The position numbers were made by a program, and so were the translations under genes. From contig DUCM01000006.1 of the NCBI GenBank assembly GCA_012959785.1, positions 248,001 to 312,000 on the forward strand: a DNA stretch of 64,000 nt, read 5' to 3'. Source of the DNA: Planctomycetota bacterium. GTDB lineage: Bacteria; Planctomycetota; UBA1135; GCA-002686595. Positions 13,863-21,363 of the stretch are shown here, one piece after another. The notes under the pieces are model-generated. The model was not told the origin of the DNA. It saw only the letters and a list, made by a program, of their open reading frames with translations, and searched no databases. Within the stretch, counting starts at the first letter, position 1; the number at the start of each line of letters is the position of its first letter.

Positions 13863-14303
13863 CTAGGCGGCGCCTCCGGTGAGGACCTTCTCGGCCCACC
13901 AGCCAAGGACAAAATCGGCGCCAGCCAGGATCGACATCAAGACCAGCACGGTCACGATCACCACCACCGACGAGCCCATCGCCTCGTTGAGGGTGGGCCA
14001 GGTGACCTTTCGCAGTTCGGACTCGGTTTCAATCAGGGCGTCGGCGATCTTGGGCGACTCGGTCCAGCGGTAGAGCAGCAAAACGGCTCCGCCGAAGACG
14101 ATCGCGGCGATCAATAACGCCGGAGTGACGACAACTCCCAGGATAGGTATGCGCCCATCCGTCCAGATGGCGCTGCCCATGGATTCGGCAAAGCGCCCTG
14201 CGAGTTCACCACGCAGGGAGACGCATCCGTAGAAGATGAGAACGGCCAGCGCCCAGAACGCGGCCATACGGGCCAGCCTTCCTTGATCTTGCTTGTAGGC
14301 CAT
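13863..14303 (-). CDS. secE: Preprotein translocase subunit SecE, enlarged
   Basis: SecE clamps SecY in the membrane translocon. The family core is at the C-terminus: ETESELRKVTWPTLNEAMGS followed by one membrane segment (VVVIVTVLVLMSILAGADFV). At 146 residues it is about twice the length of minimal SecE. The N-terminal 80 residues add about two further hydrophobic segments (AAFWALAVLIFYGCV and VVVTPALLIAAIVFGGAVLLL), so a three-helix protein is likely. The operon position before nusG makes the call firm. Confidence 0.93.
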   Translation of the reverse strand: MAYKQDQGRLARMAAFWALAVLIFYGCVSLRGELAGRFAESMGSAIWTDGRIPILGVVVTPALLIAAIVFGGAVLLLYRWTESPKIADALIETESELRKVTWPTLNEAMGSSVVVIVTVLVLMSILAGADFVLGWWAEKVLTGGAA

Positions 14304-14365
14304 TGTTCTTTAGTTCTGTGGTCTTGGGGAGACGGGAGAGGGTCCTGGAGCGAGAAGGTCGCGGG

Positions 14366-14524
14366 CTAGAGCTTCTTCTCCTTGTGTGTCTGATGCTTGC
14401 GGCAGAAGCGGCAGTATTTCTTCTTCTCGAGCTTGTAGCCTGCTTTCAAACGCTTGTGCGTCGTGTAGTTGCGGTTCTTGCACTCGGTGCACTCGAGAAA
14501 GACATAGCGTTCCTTGATCTTCAT
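14366..14524 (-). CDS. rpmG: 50S ribosomal protein bL33, zinc-binding form
   Basis: A 52-residue gene translated by hand: [20 protein letters not shown] at the start and HQTHKEKKL at the end. It keeps two CxxC pairs (CTEC near residue 12 and CRFC near 38), so it is the zinc-binding type of bL33. bL33 sits near the E site of the 50S subunit. Its place between tuf and secE is standard. A GGAGGC/GCCTCC hairpin lies in the 154-nt gap upstream. Confidence 0.96.
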   Translation of the reverse strand: MKIKERYVFLECTECKNRNYTTHKRLKAGYKLEKKKYCRFCRKHQTHKEKKL

Positions 14525-14678
14525 GCTCGGGTCTTTGCTCTATCGGTGGGAACCGGATCTACGGGGTTTGATGAACGCGGGGAGAGTCGTTGGCTGCTCG
14601 CTAGCAGGCGACGCTCCAGCAAGAAGCGCCGGAGGAGGCCGTGCCTCCCCCGACGGTTGGATGAATGAGTACTGGGGG

Positions 14679-15887
14679 CTACTCGATGATCTTGGTCACG
14701 ACGCCGGCGCCCACGGTGCGGCCACCTTCGCGGATCGCGAAGCGCAACTGCTCGTCCATGGCGACCGGGGTGATCAGGGTGATCTGAAGCTTGACATTGT
14801 CGCCAGGCATGCACATTTCAGCTCCGCCGAGCAGGTTGGCCGAGCCGGTCACATCCGTGGTCCGGAAGTAGAACTGCGGGCGATAGCCCGAGAAGAACGG
14901 CGTGTGGCGGCCGCCCTCTTCCTTCGAAAGGACATAGACCTCGGCCTCGAACTTGGTGTGCGGCGTGATGCTGCCGGGCTGGGACAAGACTTGGCCGCGG
15001 ATCAGGTCCTTCTTGTCGACGCCACGCACGAGGATGCCGACATTGTCGCCAGCTTCGCCGTAATCGAGGGTCTTCTGGAACATCTCCACGCCGGTGCAGG
15101 TGGTCTTGCCGATCTCGTCGGTCATGCCGACGATCTCGAGGGAGTCACCCATGTTGATCTTGCCGCGCTCGATACGGCCGGTGCCCACGGTACCGCGGCC
15201 CTTGATCGAGAAGACATCCTCGACGGGCATCAGGAAGGGCTTGTCGATGTCGCGCGGGGGCAGCGGGATGCTCTCGTCCACCGCAGCGATCAGTTCATCG
15301 ATGCACTTGAGGGCCTCATCATCTTTGGGCTTGGCGTCGTTGAGGGCGTTCTCGCAACCGAGGGCCGAGCCGCGGATGATCGGGATGTCGTCTCCGGGGA
15401 AGTCGTACTTGCAGAGCAGTTCCCGGATCTCCATCTCCACGAGATCGAGCAGTTCCTCGTCGTCCACCTGGTCGACCTTGTTCATGAAGACCACGATGGC
15501 GGGCACATTGACCTGCCGGGCGAGCAGGATGTGCTCACGGGTCTGGGGCATGGGGCCGTCCGCGGCGGAGACCACGAGAATCGCGCCGTCCATCTGGGCG
15601 GCACCGGTGATCATGTTCTTGACATAGTCGGCGTGACCGGGGCAGTCCACATGGGCGTAGTGCCGGGCCTCCGATTCGTACTCGACATGGGCCGTCGAGA
15701 TCGTGATGCCACGAGCCTTCTCCTCGGGGGCCTTGTCGATGTCGTCGAAGGCCATCTCCTTGGCCAGGCCCTTGCTGGCCTGGTGGCGGCAGATTGCCGA
15801 GGTCAGTGTGGTTTTGCCGTGGTCGACGTGGCCGATGGTGCCCACATTCACGTGCGGCTTGGTCCGCTGGAAAACTTCCTTAGCCAT
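14679..15887 (-). CDS. tuf: Elongation factor Tu
   Basis: EF-Tu delivers aminoacyl-tRNA to the ribosome. The 402-residue product has [10 protein letters not shown] (P-loop), [15 protein letters not shown], and NKVDQVDD. Domains II and III follow, with [12 protein letters not shown] and RTTDVTGS. It begins [17 protein letters not shown]; the ATG at 15887 is chosen by homology, as the frame is open 56 codons upstream. Its first codons contain two of the only four ACGT tetranucleotides I found in the window (15826-15829 and 15850-15853). It follows tRNA-Thr(GGU) by about 205 nt. Confidence 0.98.
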   Translation of the reverse strand: MAKEVFQRTKPHVNVGTIGHVDHGKTTLTSAICRHQASKGLAKEMAFDDIDKAPEEKARGITISTAHVEYESEARHYAHVDCPGHADYVKNMITGAAQMDGAILVVSAADGPMPQTREHILLARQVNVPAIVVFMNKVDQVDDEELLDLVEMEIRELLCKYDFPGDDIPIIRGSALGCENALNDAKPKDDEALKCIDELIAAVDESIPLPPRDIDKPFLMPVEDVFSIKGRGTVGTGRIERGKINMGDSLEIVGMTDEIGKTTCTGVEMFQKTLDYGEAGDNVGILVRGVDKKDLIRGQVLSQPGSITPHTKFEAEVYVLSKEEGGRHTPFFSGYRPQFYFRTTDVTGSANLLGGAEMCMPGDNVKLQITLITPVAMDEQLRFAIREGGRTVGAGVVTKIIE

Positions 15888-15941
15888 TTGCTTTGCGCTT
15901 GTTCGGTTTCGGTGGGCAGGGCCCGTTGGGTGGGATGATCC

Positions 15942-16053
15942 GACGCCTCCAGGCGTCAGTTCGCTCGCATGCGAGGGCGACAGAGTCGCTCTGGCATGTG
16001 TTCTGGTTGAAAGATGAGGTTGTTTAGTAAAGAGTTGCGGGCTGCATGCCCGC
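15942..16053 (-). promoter_or_regulatory. Two hairpins in the tRNA-Thr to tuf spacer
   Basis: The spacer contains GACGCC-TCCA-GGCGTC at 15942-15957 and GCGGGC-TGCAT-GCCCGC at 16037-16053, both perfect. Neither is followed by a T-run on the minus strand. They are likely RNA processing or stability structures between the tRNA and mRNA parts of the transcript. Confidence 0.45.
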
Positions 16054-16092
16054 ACGCGTTCGCCGGCGCGGATCGGCCGTTTGCCGTTGGAT

Positions 16093-16170
<78 letters not shown>

Positions 16171-16206
16171 GGCCGCGGTGAGGCGGCCGTTACGCCTGGA
16201 TGACTG

Positions 16207-16280
16207 TGGAGCGGGCGATGGGAATCGAACCCACGTGTGCAGCTTGGAAGGCTGCCGTTCTACCATTGAACTACGCCCGC
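16207..16280 (-). tRNA. tRNA-Gly (anticodon UCC)
   Basis: Minus-strand cloverleaf: acceptor GCGGGCG/CGCCCGC, anticodon stem GCAGC/GCTGC with loop CTTCCAA (anticodon TCC), T-arm GTGGG/CCCAT closing with a G-T pair, encoded CCA. It contains one of the rare ACGT sites, at the variable-loop/T-stem junction. Equivalent to glyT in E. coli. Confidence 0.97.
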
Positions 16281-16450
16281 AAGCAGTGAACTGCGCCCGT
16301 AAATTGGCCCGCAGTTTCAGCTTCGGGGGAGGCGAGGGCAGCCTGGGCTGGCGCCGCAGGGGGGGGGCAGGAGACGAGTGCCGGGAAAATCCGGCGGGGG
16401 AAGTGAGGTAGCCCGTTCAGCGCCGCGCGGTGTCCCGCAGCTTGCGATGA

Positions 16451-16535
16451 TGGTGGGGAGAGCAGGATTCGAACCTGCGAAGGCTGTGCCATCAGATTTA
16501 CAGTCTGACCTCGTTGGCCGCTTGAGTATCTCCCC
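16451..16535 (-). tRNA. tRNA-Tyr (anticodon GUA)
   Basis: An 85-nt class II tRNA on the minus strand. Acceptor GGGGAGA/TCTCCCC, anticodon stem TCAGA/TCTGA with loop CTGTAAA (anticodon GTA), long variable arm (TGGCACAGCCTTC), T-arm GCAGG/CCTGC, discriminator A and encoded CCA. Equivalent to tyrU in E. coli. Confidence 0.97.
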
Positions 16536-16899
16536 GCCCGAGTGCGACCCTCGTCGGGCCCCTCGCGGTCTCGCCGGCGACTTTCGTCAGCGGCGAGTTG
16601 GGGGTTGACGGGGGAGCATAGCGAAGCCCTCGTGATCGAGGCGTCGGCACCTCTCGAGGCTCGCCGAGCGAGCTCTGGGGTGTGTCCTCCACTTCCTGAG
16701 ATGTCTCGGTACCAGCGCCGGAGAGGCCTGTCCGCGCGCAGCCTGCGTAACGAGTCGCTCGTCGCGCAGGGTCGCGGGGGCACCCCGGCTCCCGTGTCAT
16801 CCAGTTGTTCTCGTTGCCATGGAGCAATCCCGAGCCGGCGCACCAGCCCTGACCCCCTTGCGCGCCTCTATGGCGCGCTGCCCAGGGGGCAGGCGGCCA
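16536..16899 (-). other. Spacer between tRNA-Thr(UGU) and tRNA-Tyr
   Basis: About 364 nt between two tRNAs of one apparent transcript, much longer than the spacers in E. coli. I read both strands and see no further cloverleaf, no convincing reading frame and no terminator. Confidence 0.5.
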
Positions 16900-16975
16900 T
16901 GGAGCCAGCGGTGGGACTCGAACCCGCGACCACCTGATTACAAATCAGGAGCTCTACCAACTGAGCTACGCTGGC
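16900..16975 (-). tRNA. tRNA-Thr (anticodon UGU)
   Basis: Minus-strand cloverleaf: acceptor GCCAGCG/CGCTGGC, D-arm GCTC/GAGC, anticodon stem CCTGA/TCAGG with loop TTTGTAA (anticodon TGT), T-arm GCGGG/CCCAC (one C-A mismatch in the second pair), discriminator T, encoded CCA. First tRNA of the cluster, equivalent to thrU in E. coli. Confidence 0.95.
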
Positions 16976-17065
16976 GACAGATCCCGCCTCGGAGCCCTTC
17001 CAGGAGAGCCGTGAGCCCGATGGGCACGCTGCCCTGGACACCCCGGTCGAGGATGGGAGCGCGGT

Positions 17066-17093
17066 ATGTTACGGCCGCCAACGCCCCCGTCAA
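17066..17093 (-). promoter_or_regulatory. Sigma-70-type promoter of the tRNA-tuf operon
   Basis: On the minus strand TTGACG, 16 nt spacer, TAACAT, about 90 nt upstream of the first tRNA and downstream of the aroC stop. The GC-rich sequence after the -10 resembles a stringent discriminator. Confidence 0.65.
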
Positions 17094-17139
17094 GCCTCCT
17101 CCTCCCCAAAGCGTTCGTTTTTTTTGCAAAGGCACCGGC

Positions 17140-18300
17140 TTAGACCGCCGCCATGCGCCTGCGGTAGGTCGCCACACTCTCGAGAAGTTCGCCCACGGAA
17201 TCGCTGCTGAACTTGGAAAGCACGGCATCGGCCAGGGTCAAGATCACCATGGCCTCCCCCACCACGCCAGCGGCCGGCACCGAGGTCACATCCGAGCGCT
17301 GGTAGGTGCAAAGCACCTCCTCGCCGGTCTCAAAATCCACGCTGGCGACCCCCTGGCGCAGGGTCGGGATGGGTTTCATGGCCGCCCGCACCACCAGGGT
17401 CTCGCCGTTGGTCATCCCGCCCTCGAGGCCCCCAGCGCGGTTCGTGGCCCGGGAAAAACGCCCCCAGCGGGTCTCAGAGGCCCCTTCGGGGGCCAATAGG
17501 ATGGCATCCTGGACCTCGGACCCTCGCACCCGGGCGCATGGAAAGCCGAGACCGAACTCGACCCCTTTAATGGCGGGGATCGAGAACAGGGCTCCGCCGA
17601 TGCGCCCGGTGAGCCGTTCTTCGGCGCTGGCATAGCCCCCTAGCCCTGGCGGCAGGCCCTCGGCCAGAACCTCAAAAACGCCCCCCAGGGTATCGCCAGC
17701 CTCCTTGGCGGCGTCCACGGCGGCCCGCATGGGCTCCTCGGTCGCGGGGTCCAGGCTGGCGAAGTCGCTGGCAGCCCGGCGTTCGTGGCGCTCGATGGGG
17801 GTCAATTTGGCGTAGTTCCCCGGATCGGCATCCACGCCGCCGAGGCTCAGGGTGTGGGCGAAGACCTCGATGCTCAGGGCCTCGAGCACCTGGCGCGCGA
17901 TCCCCGCTGCCGCCACCCGCACGGCGGTCTCGCGGGCGCTGGCCCGCTCGAGCACCGCCCGCGGATCGCGGTGACCGGCCTTCTGGCAACCGGCGAGGTC
18001 GGCGTGGCCCGGCCGCGGGTTTTTGGGCACGGGCAGTTGTTCGATGACGCTGTCGCGGTTGGGTAGGCAAAAGGCCAGTGGCGAGCCGATGGTCTCGCCA
18101 CCCTTGACGCCGGAGAGGAGTTCCATGTGATCGCTCTCGATCTTCATGCGCCCCCCCCGCCCATAGCCCCCCTGGCGCCGAGCCAGGTGGCCATCCACGG
18201 CTTCGAGATCCAACTTCAATCCCGCCGGCATGCCTTCCACGATCCCCACCAAGGCCAGACCGTGGGACTCCCCCGCCGAGCGCCAGCTGAGGCCCTTCAA
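17140..18300 (-). CDS. aroC: Chorismate synthase
   Basis: This enzyme converts EPSP to chorismate with reduced FMN, the last common step of aromatic amino acid synthesis. The 386-residue product has the N-terminal GESHGLALVGIVEGMPAG and GGYGRGGRM, the RASARETAVRVAAAGIARQ helix, and the C-terminal RSDVTSVPAAGVVGEAM. The conserved SAGESHG His and the later Asp/Arg residues are present. The likely start is a TTG (18300-18298) that overlaps the stop of the receiver gene upstream (TTGA), which implies coupled translation. The ending MAAV is close to the tRNA promoter. Confidence 0.95.
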   Translation of the reverse strand: MKGLSWRSAGESHGLALVGIVEGMPAGLKLDLEAVDGHLARRQGGYGRGGRMKIESDHMELLSGVKGGETIGSPLAFCLPNRDSVIEQLPVPKNPRPGHADLAGCQKAGHRDPRAVLERASARETAVRVAAAGIARQVLEALSIEVFAHTLSLGGVDADPGNYAKLTPIERHERRAASDFASLDPATEEPMRAAVDAAKEAGDTLGGVFEVLAEGLPPGLGGYASAEERLTGRIGGALFSIPAIKGVEFGLGFPCARVRGSEVQDAILLAPEGASETRWGRFSRATNRAGGLEGGMTNGETLVVRAAMKPIPTLRQGVASVDFETGEEVLCTYQRSDVTSVPAAGVVGEAMVILTLADAVLSKFSSDSVGELLESVATYRRRMAAV

Positions 18301-18866
18301 GAGTCCCCCTCGGGATCCGAGGGATGCCCTACCGGCAGGATCTCCACCCAGCCGTCCTTGTCTTCGTCCGTGTCGCTGTCGTCTGTGCAGGTGTGGGTCA
18401 CCGTCGCGACGGCGCTTTCGTAGCCGCCTGGGGCTGGGTGAGCTGGGGCCGGTTGGCCTGGCAGGTCCCTTTCCGCGGGCAATTCCGCTCCCTGTTGCAG
18501 AACGCTAGTCGCCAGGGCTTCGTCCACCCGCTGCACCAATTCATCGATGCCCACGGGCTTGGCCAGGGTCCCCAGGACCCCTGGAATCACGAGCAACGCC
18601 TCATTCAACTCGGAATCGAGAAAGCCCGATAGCACCAGAGTCGGCGGCAGAATCCCCGCTTGCGCCATCTTCGGCAATTCCTCCACGCCGCGCTCCAGCC
18701 CGAGCTCGAGGTCCGCCAGGAGCAAATCCGGTTGTCCCCCCACCAAGGCCTCCCGCGCCGCCGCATAGGAAAGCACCGAGACCACCTCATGCCCCGCCCG
18801 TTCCAGGCACCATGTGGTGAGTTCGAGGAGGCGCTCATCGTTGTCCACGAGCATGATCTTGGCCAT
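18297..18866 (-). CDS. Stand-alone response-regulator receiver protein
   Basis: The N-terminal 115 residues are a CheY-like receiver domain: acidic pair in MLVDNDE, phospho-acceptor Asp in LLLADLELG (about residue 52), Ser/Thr in LVLSGF and the conserved Lys in LAKP. After the receiver come about 70 residues with no known domain, rich in Pro/Ala and then strongly acidic (TDDSDTDEDKD). There is no DNA-binding or output domain and no kinase beside it. The stop overlaps the TTG start of aroC. A TAGGAT box at 18874-18879 lies 7 nt before the ATG. The role is unknown; it probably works by protein contacts. Confidence 0.82.
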   Translation of the reverse strand: MAKIMLVDNDERLLELTTWCLERAGHEVVSVLSYAAAREALVGGQPDLLLADLELGLERGVEELPKMAQAGILPPTLVLSGFLDSELNEALLVIPGVLGTLAKPVGIDELVQRVDEALATSVLQQGAELPAERDLPGQPAPAHPAPGGYESAVATVTHTCTDDSDTDEDKDGWVEILPVGHPSDPEGDS

Positions 18867-18873
18867 GGGGCAG

Positions 18874-18879
18874 ATCCTA
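18874..18879 (-). promoter_or_regulatory. -10-like box TAGGAT before receiver gene
   Basis: TAGGAT on the minus strand ends 7 nt before the ATG at 18866. There is no Shine-Dalgarno and no clear -35. The spacing suggests a leaderless mRNA. Confidence 0.4.
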
Positions 18880-18912
18880 CGGCATGGCGATGCTGAAAGG
18901 TACCGGCTGAAC

Positions 18913-18989
18913 AGTACCAGGTACTTCGTCGCTCATCTCGTCCCGCTGGGAGCTGGCAAGCAGCGGCGAAGTACCTGGTACTTCGTCGC
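18913..18989. repeat. Two copies of a GGTAC-centred palindrome
   Basis: Copy 1 (18913-18933) reads AGTACCAGGTACTTCGTCGC plus T. Copy 2 (18963-18989) is a nearly perfect inverted repeat, GCGGCGAAGTACC-T-GGTACTTCGTCGC. A third copy lies on the other side of mutS2 at 21259-21278. Between copies 1 and 2 lies an exact 21-nt match (18934-18954) to a segment inside mutS2 (19245-19265). They look like a REP-type or small mobile repeat rather than a terminator, as there is no T-run. Confidence 0.75.
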
Positions 18990-19013
18990 TCGTTGTGGGG
19001 ACTTCGACGTGCG

Positions 19014-21137
19014 CTACAACGACTCGTACAGCGTCACATCATCGAAGTCCACGCTGAGCTTCATCGACCCCAGCTTGACCACGACCGTGGATTTGTCGCG
19101 GTGGACGCGATGGATCTGGCAGCGTTGCCTGTAGCGGGGTAGGTAGACCAAGTCGCCTTTCTTCATCGAAGCCAAGAACTGGCTGCGGCGTTCCGTCAGG
19201 CCGGCGCCGGAGAGGCCGGCGTCAAGATCGTCGAGGACTTTTTGCATCTCGTCCCGCTGGGAGCTAGCGAGTTGGGGCAGCAGGGAACGGGCCCGCTCCA
19301 GGGCAGATCGGGCTCCTCGCAAGCGCTCCTCCAAACCGCGCTGCGCCTCGGCTTCGATCAACTCGTGCTTGCGCTCGAACTCGCTGGAGCGTTGCGCCAC
19401 CTCGCGCTCGCGGACGCTGGCCGCGACCAGACTGGACTCGGCTTCAAAACGGGTCTTCTCCGCCTGTGTGCGCACCGCACGCACATCGGCCATCAACTCG
19501 ACCAACTCGCCGTCGCGCCGCTCCAGGCAAGCACTTGCGCGCTCGAGCAGTTCGCCCGAGAGACCCAACCGGCCGGCGATGACCAGGGCCGCGGAATCGC
19601 CGGGCACACCCACCAGGACCGAATAGCGCGGCTCGAGGGTGGCCACATCGAACTCGGTGCAGGCGTTCTCGGCGCGACCGTTGCGGTAGGCAAACTCCTT
19701 CAAACGACCCAGATGAGTCGAGACCATGGTGGGCGCGCCGCGGCTCAAAAACTCCTCCAACAGAGCCTCGCCCAAGGCCGCGCCCTCGTCGGGATCGGTG
19801 CCGCTGCCGAGTTCGTCGAGGAGCACCAAGGTTTCCCTGTCGGCCCGCTCCAGCGCGGCCTTGATGCGCTGCACATGAGAGGAAAAGGTCGACAGGCTCT
19901 GGCTGATCTCCTGCTCGTCGCCGATGTCGGCGGTCACCCCGCGGTAGAGCGGCATGGAACTGCCCTCGGCCACGGGAATCGGCAACCCACAACGCACCAT
20001 CAAAGCCAGGAGCCCGGCGGTCTTGAGGGCCAGGGTCTTGCCGCCGGTGTTGGGCCCGGTGAGGATCAATAGGTCGAAGTCGGCGCCCAAACGCAGATCG
20101 ATGGGCACCACCCGGTCCAAGCGTCCGGCGTGTTCCTCGGCCACGAGCAGGGGATGGCGCGCCTGACGCAAGAGCAACCCGCGGGGGGCTCCGGGCTGAC
20201 CCTCCAGGAGCGGCACCCGGGCGTCGAATTTGGCGCCGAAATCGGCCGCGACCTGAGCCATCTCGATGCGCCCGAGACCCTCCCCCGCGGCACGCAAATC
20301 GCCCTCATGGTCGAGCAGAGTGCGGGACAGGGCACTCAAGATGCGAGTCACCTCGCGGCGCTCCTCCAGGCGCGTCTCGCCCAGGCGGTTGGCGGGCTCG
20401 ACCACCTCCTTGGGCTCGATGAACGCCGTCTGCTCGCTCTGACTGCGGTCGTGGATAATGCCCGGCACGCGCCCCGAGGCCTTGGCCTTGACCGCCAGAC
20501 ATTGCCGGCCGCCACGCAGGTAGACGCGGCCATCGGTCAAGTGCTGACGAAGGTCGCTGCGTGCAGCGAGTTGTCGCAAACTGGATTCGATTCGCTGGGC
20601 AATCGTACGCTCCTCGCGGCGCAAGCGGGCGAGTAGGGACGAAGCCGTATCCACCACTCGACCGCGCTCGTCTACCGTGGAGATCAAGGTCTCGCGCAGA
20701 ACGGACAGGTCGGGCAGGGCGGCGGCCACCCGTTGCAGAGCGGGCCACTCGTCACGGGTCCCAAACCACTGGGCCAGACGCTCGACAGCACCGAGCAGGT
20801 GGCGCAAGCGGGAGAGCTCGCCGTCATCCAGGGGCCGCTCATGGGCAGCGGCGAGAATGGGCAGGGGATCGGTCACGCCCCCGAGGGAAATCGAGCTTCC
20901 CGCCCGCTCGATACTCTCGACCTCGAGCATGCGCTCCAGGGCAGACCGCACCTCGTCGTCCGGAAGGGGCGCGAGTTCGCGCAGAACCCTCTGGCCCAGG
21001 GAGGAGGCCGCGTGGACGAGCAAGAGCTCGATCAGCCCGGCCAGGTCCAGCGCGCCCGCGGCAAAACGCTCGAGGCGCGCCGCGCGGTCCCTGGCGCAGG
21101 AGCCAGGGAGCCTGTCGGGATCGGGAGGGGAACTCAT
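19014..21137 (-). CDS. MutS2-type ATPase lacking the Smr domain
   Basis: MutS2 proteins are MutS-family ATPases that act on branched DNA or collided ribosomes. The 707-residue product has the ATPase Walker A LTGPNTGGKTLALKT (about residue 355), Walker B LVLLDELGSGTDPDEGAALG and the STHLGRLKEFA segment. A coiled-coil lever follows. The C-terminal beta-rich (KOW-like) stretch GDLVYLPRYRQRCQIHRV ends at YESL*. MutS2 is normally about 780 residues with a C-terminal Smr nuclease; here it is missing and the DNA after the stop (palindromes) does not encode one. Either a natural short form or a truncation. Confidence 0.85.
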   Translation of the reverse strand: MSSPPDPDRLPGSCARDRAARLERFAAGALDLAGLIELLLVHAASSLGQRVLRELAPLPDDEVRSALERMLEVESIERAGSSISLGGVTDPLPILAAAHERPLDDGELSRLRHLLGAVERLAQWFGTRDEWPALQRVAAALPDLSVLRETLISTVDERGRVVDTASSLLARLRREERTIAQRIESSLRQLAARSDLRQHLTDGRVYLRGGRQCLAVKAKASGRVPGIIHDRSQSEQTAFIEPKEVVEPANRLGETRLEERREVTRILSALSRTLLDHEGDLRAAGEGLGRIEMAQVAADFGAKFDARVPLLEGQPGAPRGLLLRQARHPLLVAEEHAGRLDRVVPIDLRLGADFDLLILTGPNTGGKTLALKTAGLLALMVRCGLPIPVAEGSSMPLYRGVTADIGDEQEISQSLSTFSSHVQRIKAALERADRETLVLLDELGSGTDPDEGAALGEALLEEFLSRGAPTMVSTHLGRLKEFAYRNGRAENACTEFDVATLEPRYSVLVGVPGDSAALVIAGRLGLSGELLERASACLERRDGELVELMADVRAVRTQAEKTRFEAESSLVAASVREREVAQRSSEFERKHELIEAEAQRGLEERLRGARSALERARSLLPQLASSQRDEMQKVLDDLDAGLSGAGLTERRSQFLASMKKGDLVYLPRYRQRCQIHRVHRDKSTVVVKLGSMKLSVDFDDVTLYESL
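19245..19265. repeat. 21-nt segment of mutS2 duplicated downstream
   Basis: This stretch inside mutS2 (coding around SSQRDEM) is repeated exactly at 18934-18954 in the non-coding DNA between the palindromes. The match continues with two mismatches for several more bases. The out-of-gene copy looks like a fragment left by a local rearrangement. Confidence 0.7.
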
Positions 21138-21258
21138 GGGCTGACAGCCCCGCGAAAAAATGCGGGGCTCGCATCAAGGCCCCGCGTCGCCCCCTTGTCA
21201 ACAACCAAGCTCGTGCCAACAGCCCAGTTCGCGCCACCCGCTGTTGCCCAGGCGCACC

Positions 21259-21278
21259 AGCGACGAAGTACCTGGTAC
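21259..21278. repeat. Third copy of the GGTAC-centred palindrome
   Basis: AGCGACGAAGTACCTGGTAC, the reverse-complement arm of the copies at 18913-18989, lies about 120 nt upstream of the mutS2 start. mutS2 is thus bracketed by the same repeat. Confidence 0.7.
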
Positions 21279-21363
21279 GCTTTGGTGAGCCCGACCCTCG
21301 GGCCCGGCTCACAACAACCACGCTGGGCAATTTTTGGCTCGCTGCTCTGCGTGGGTGGCCGCC

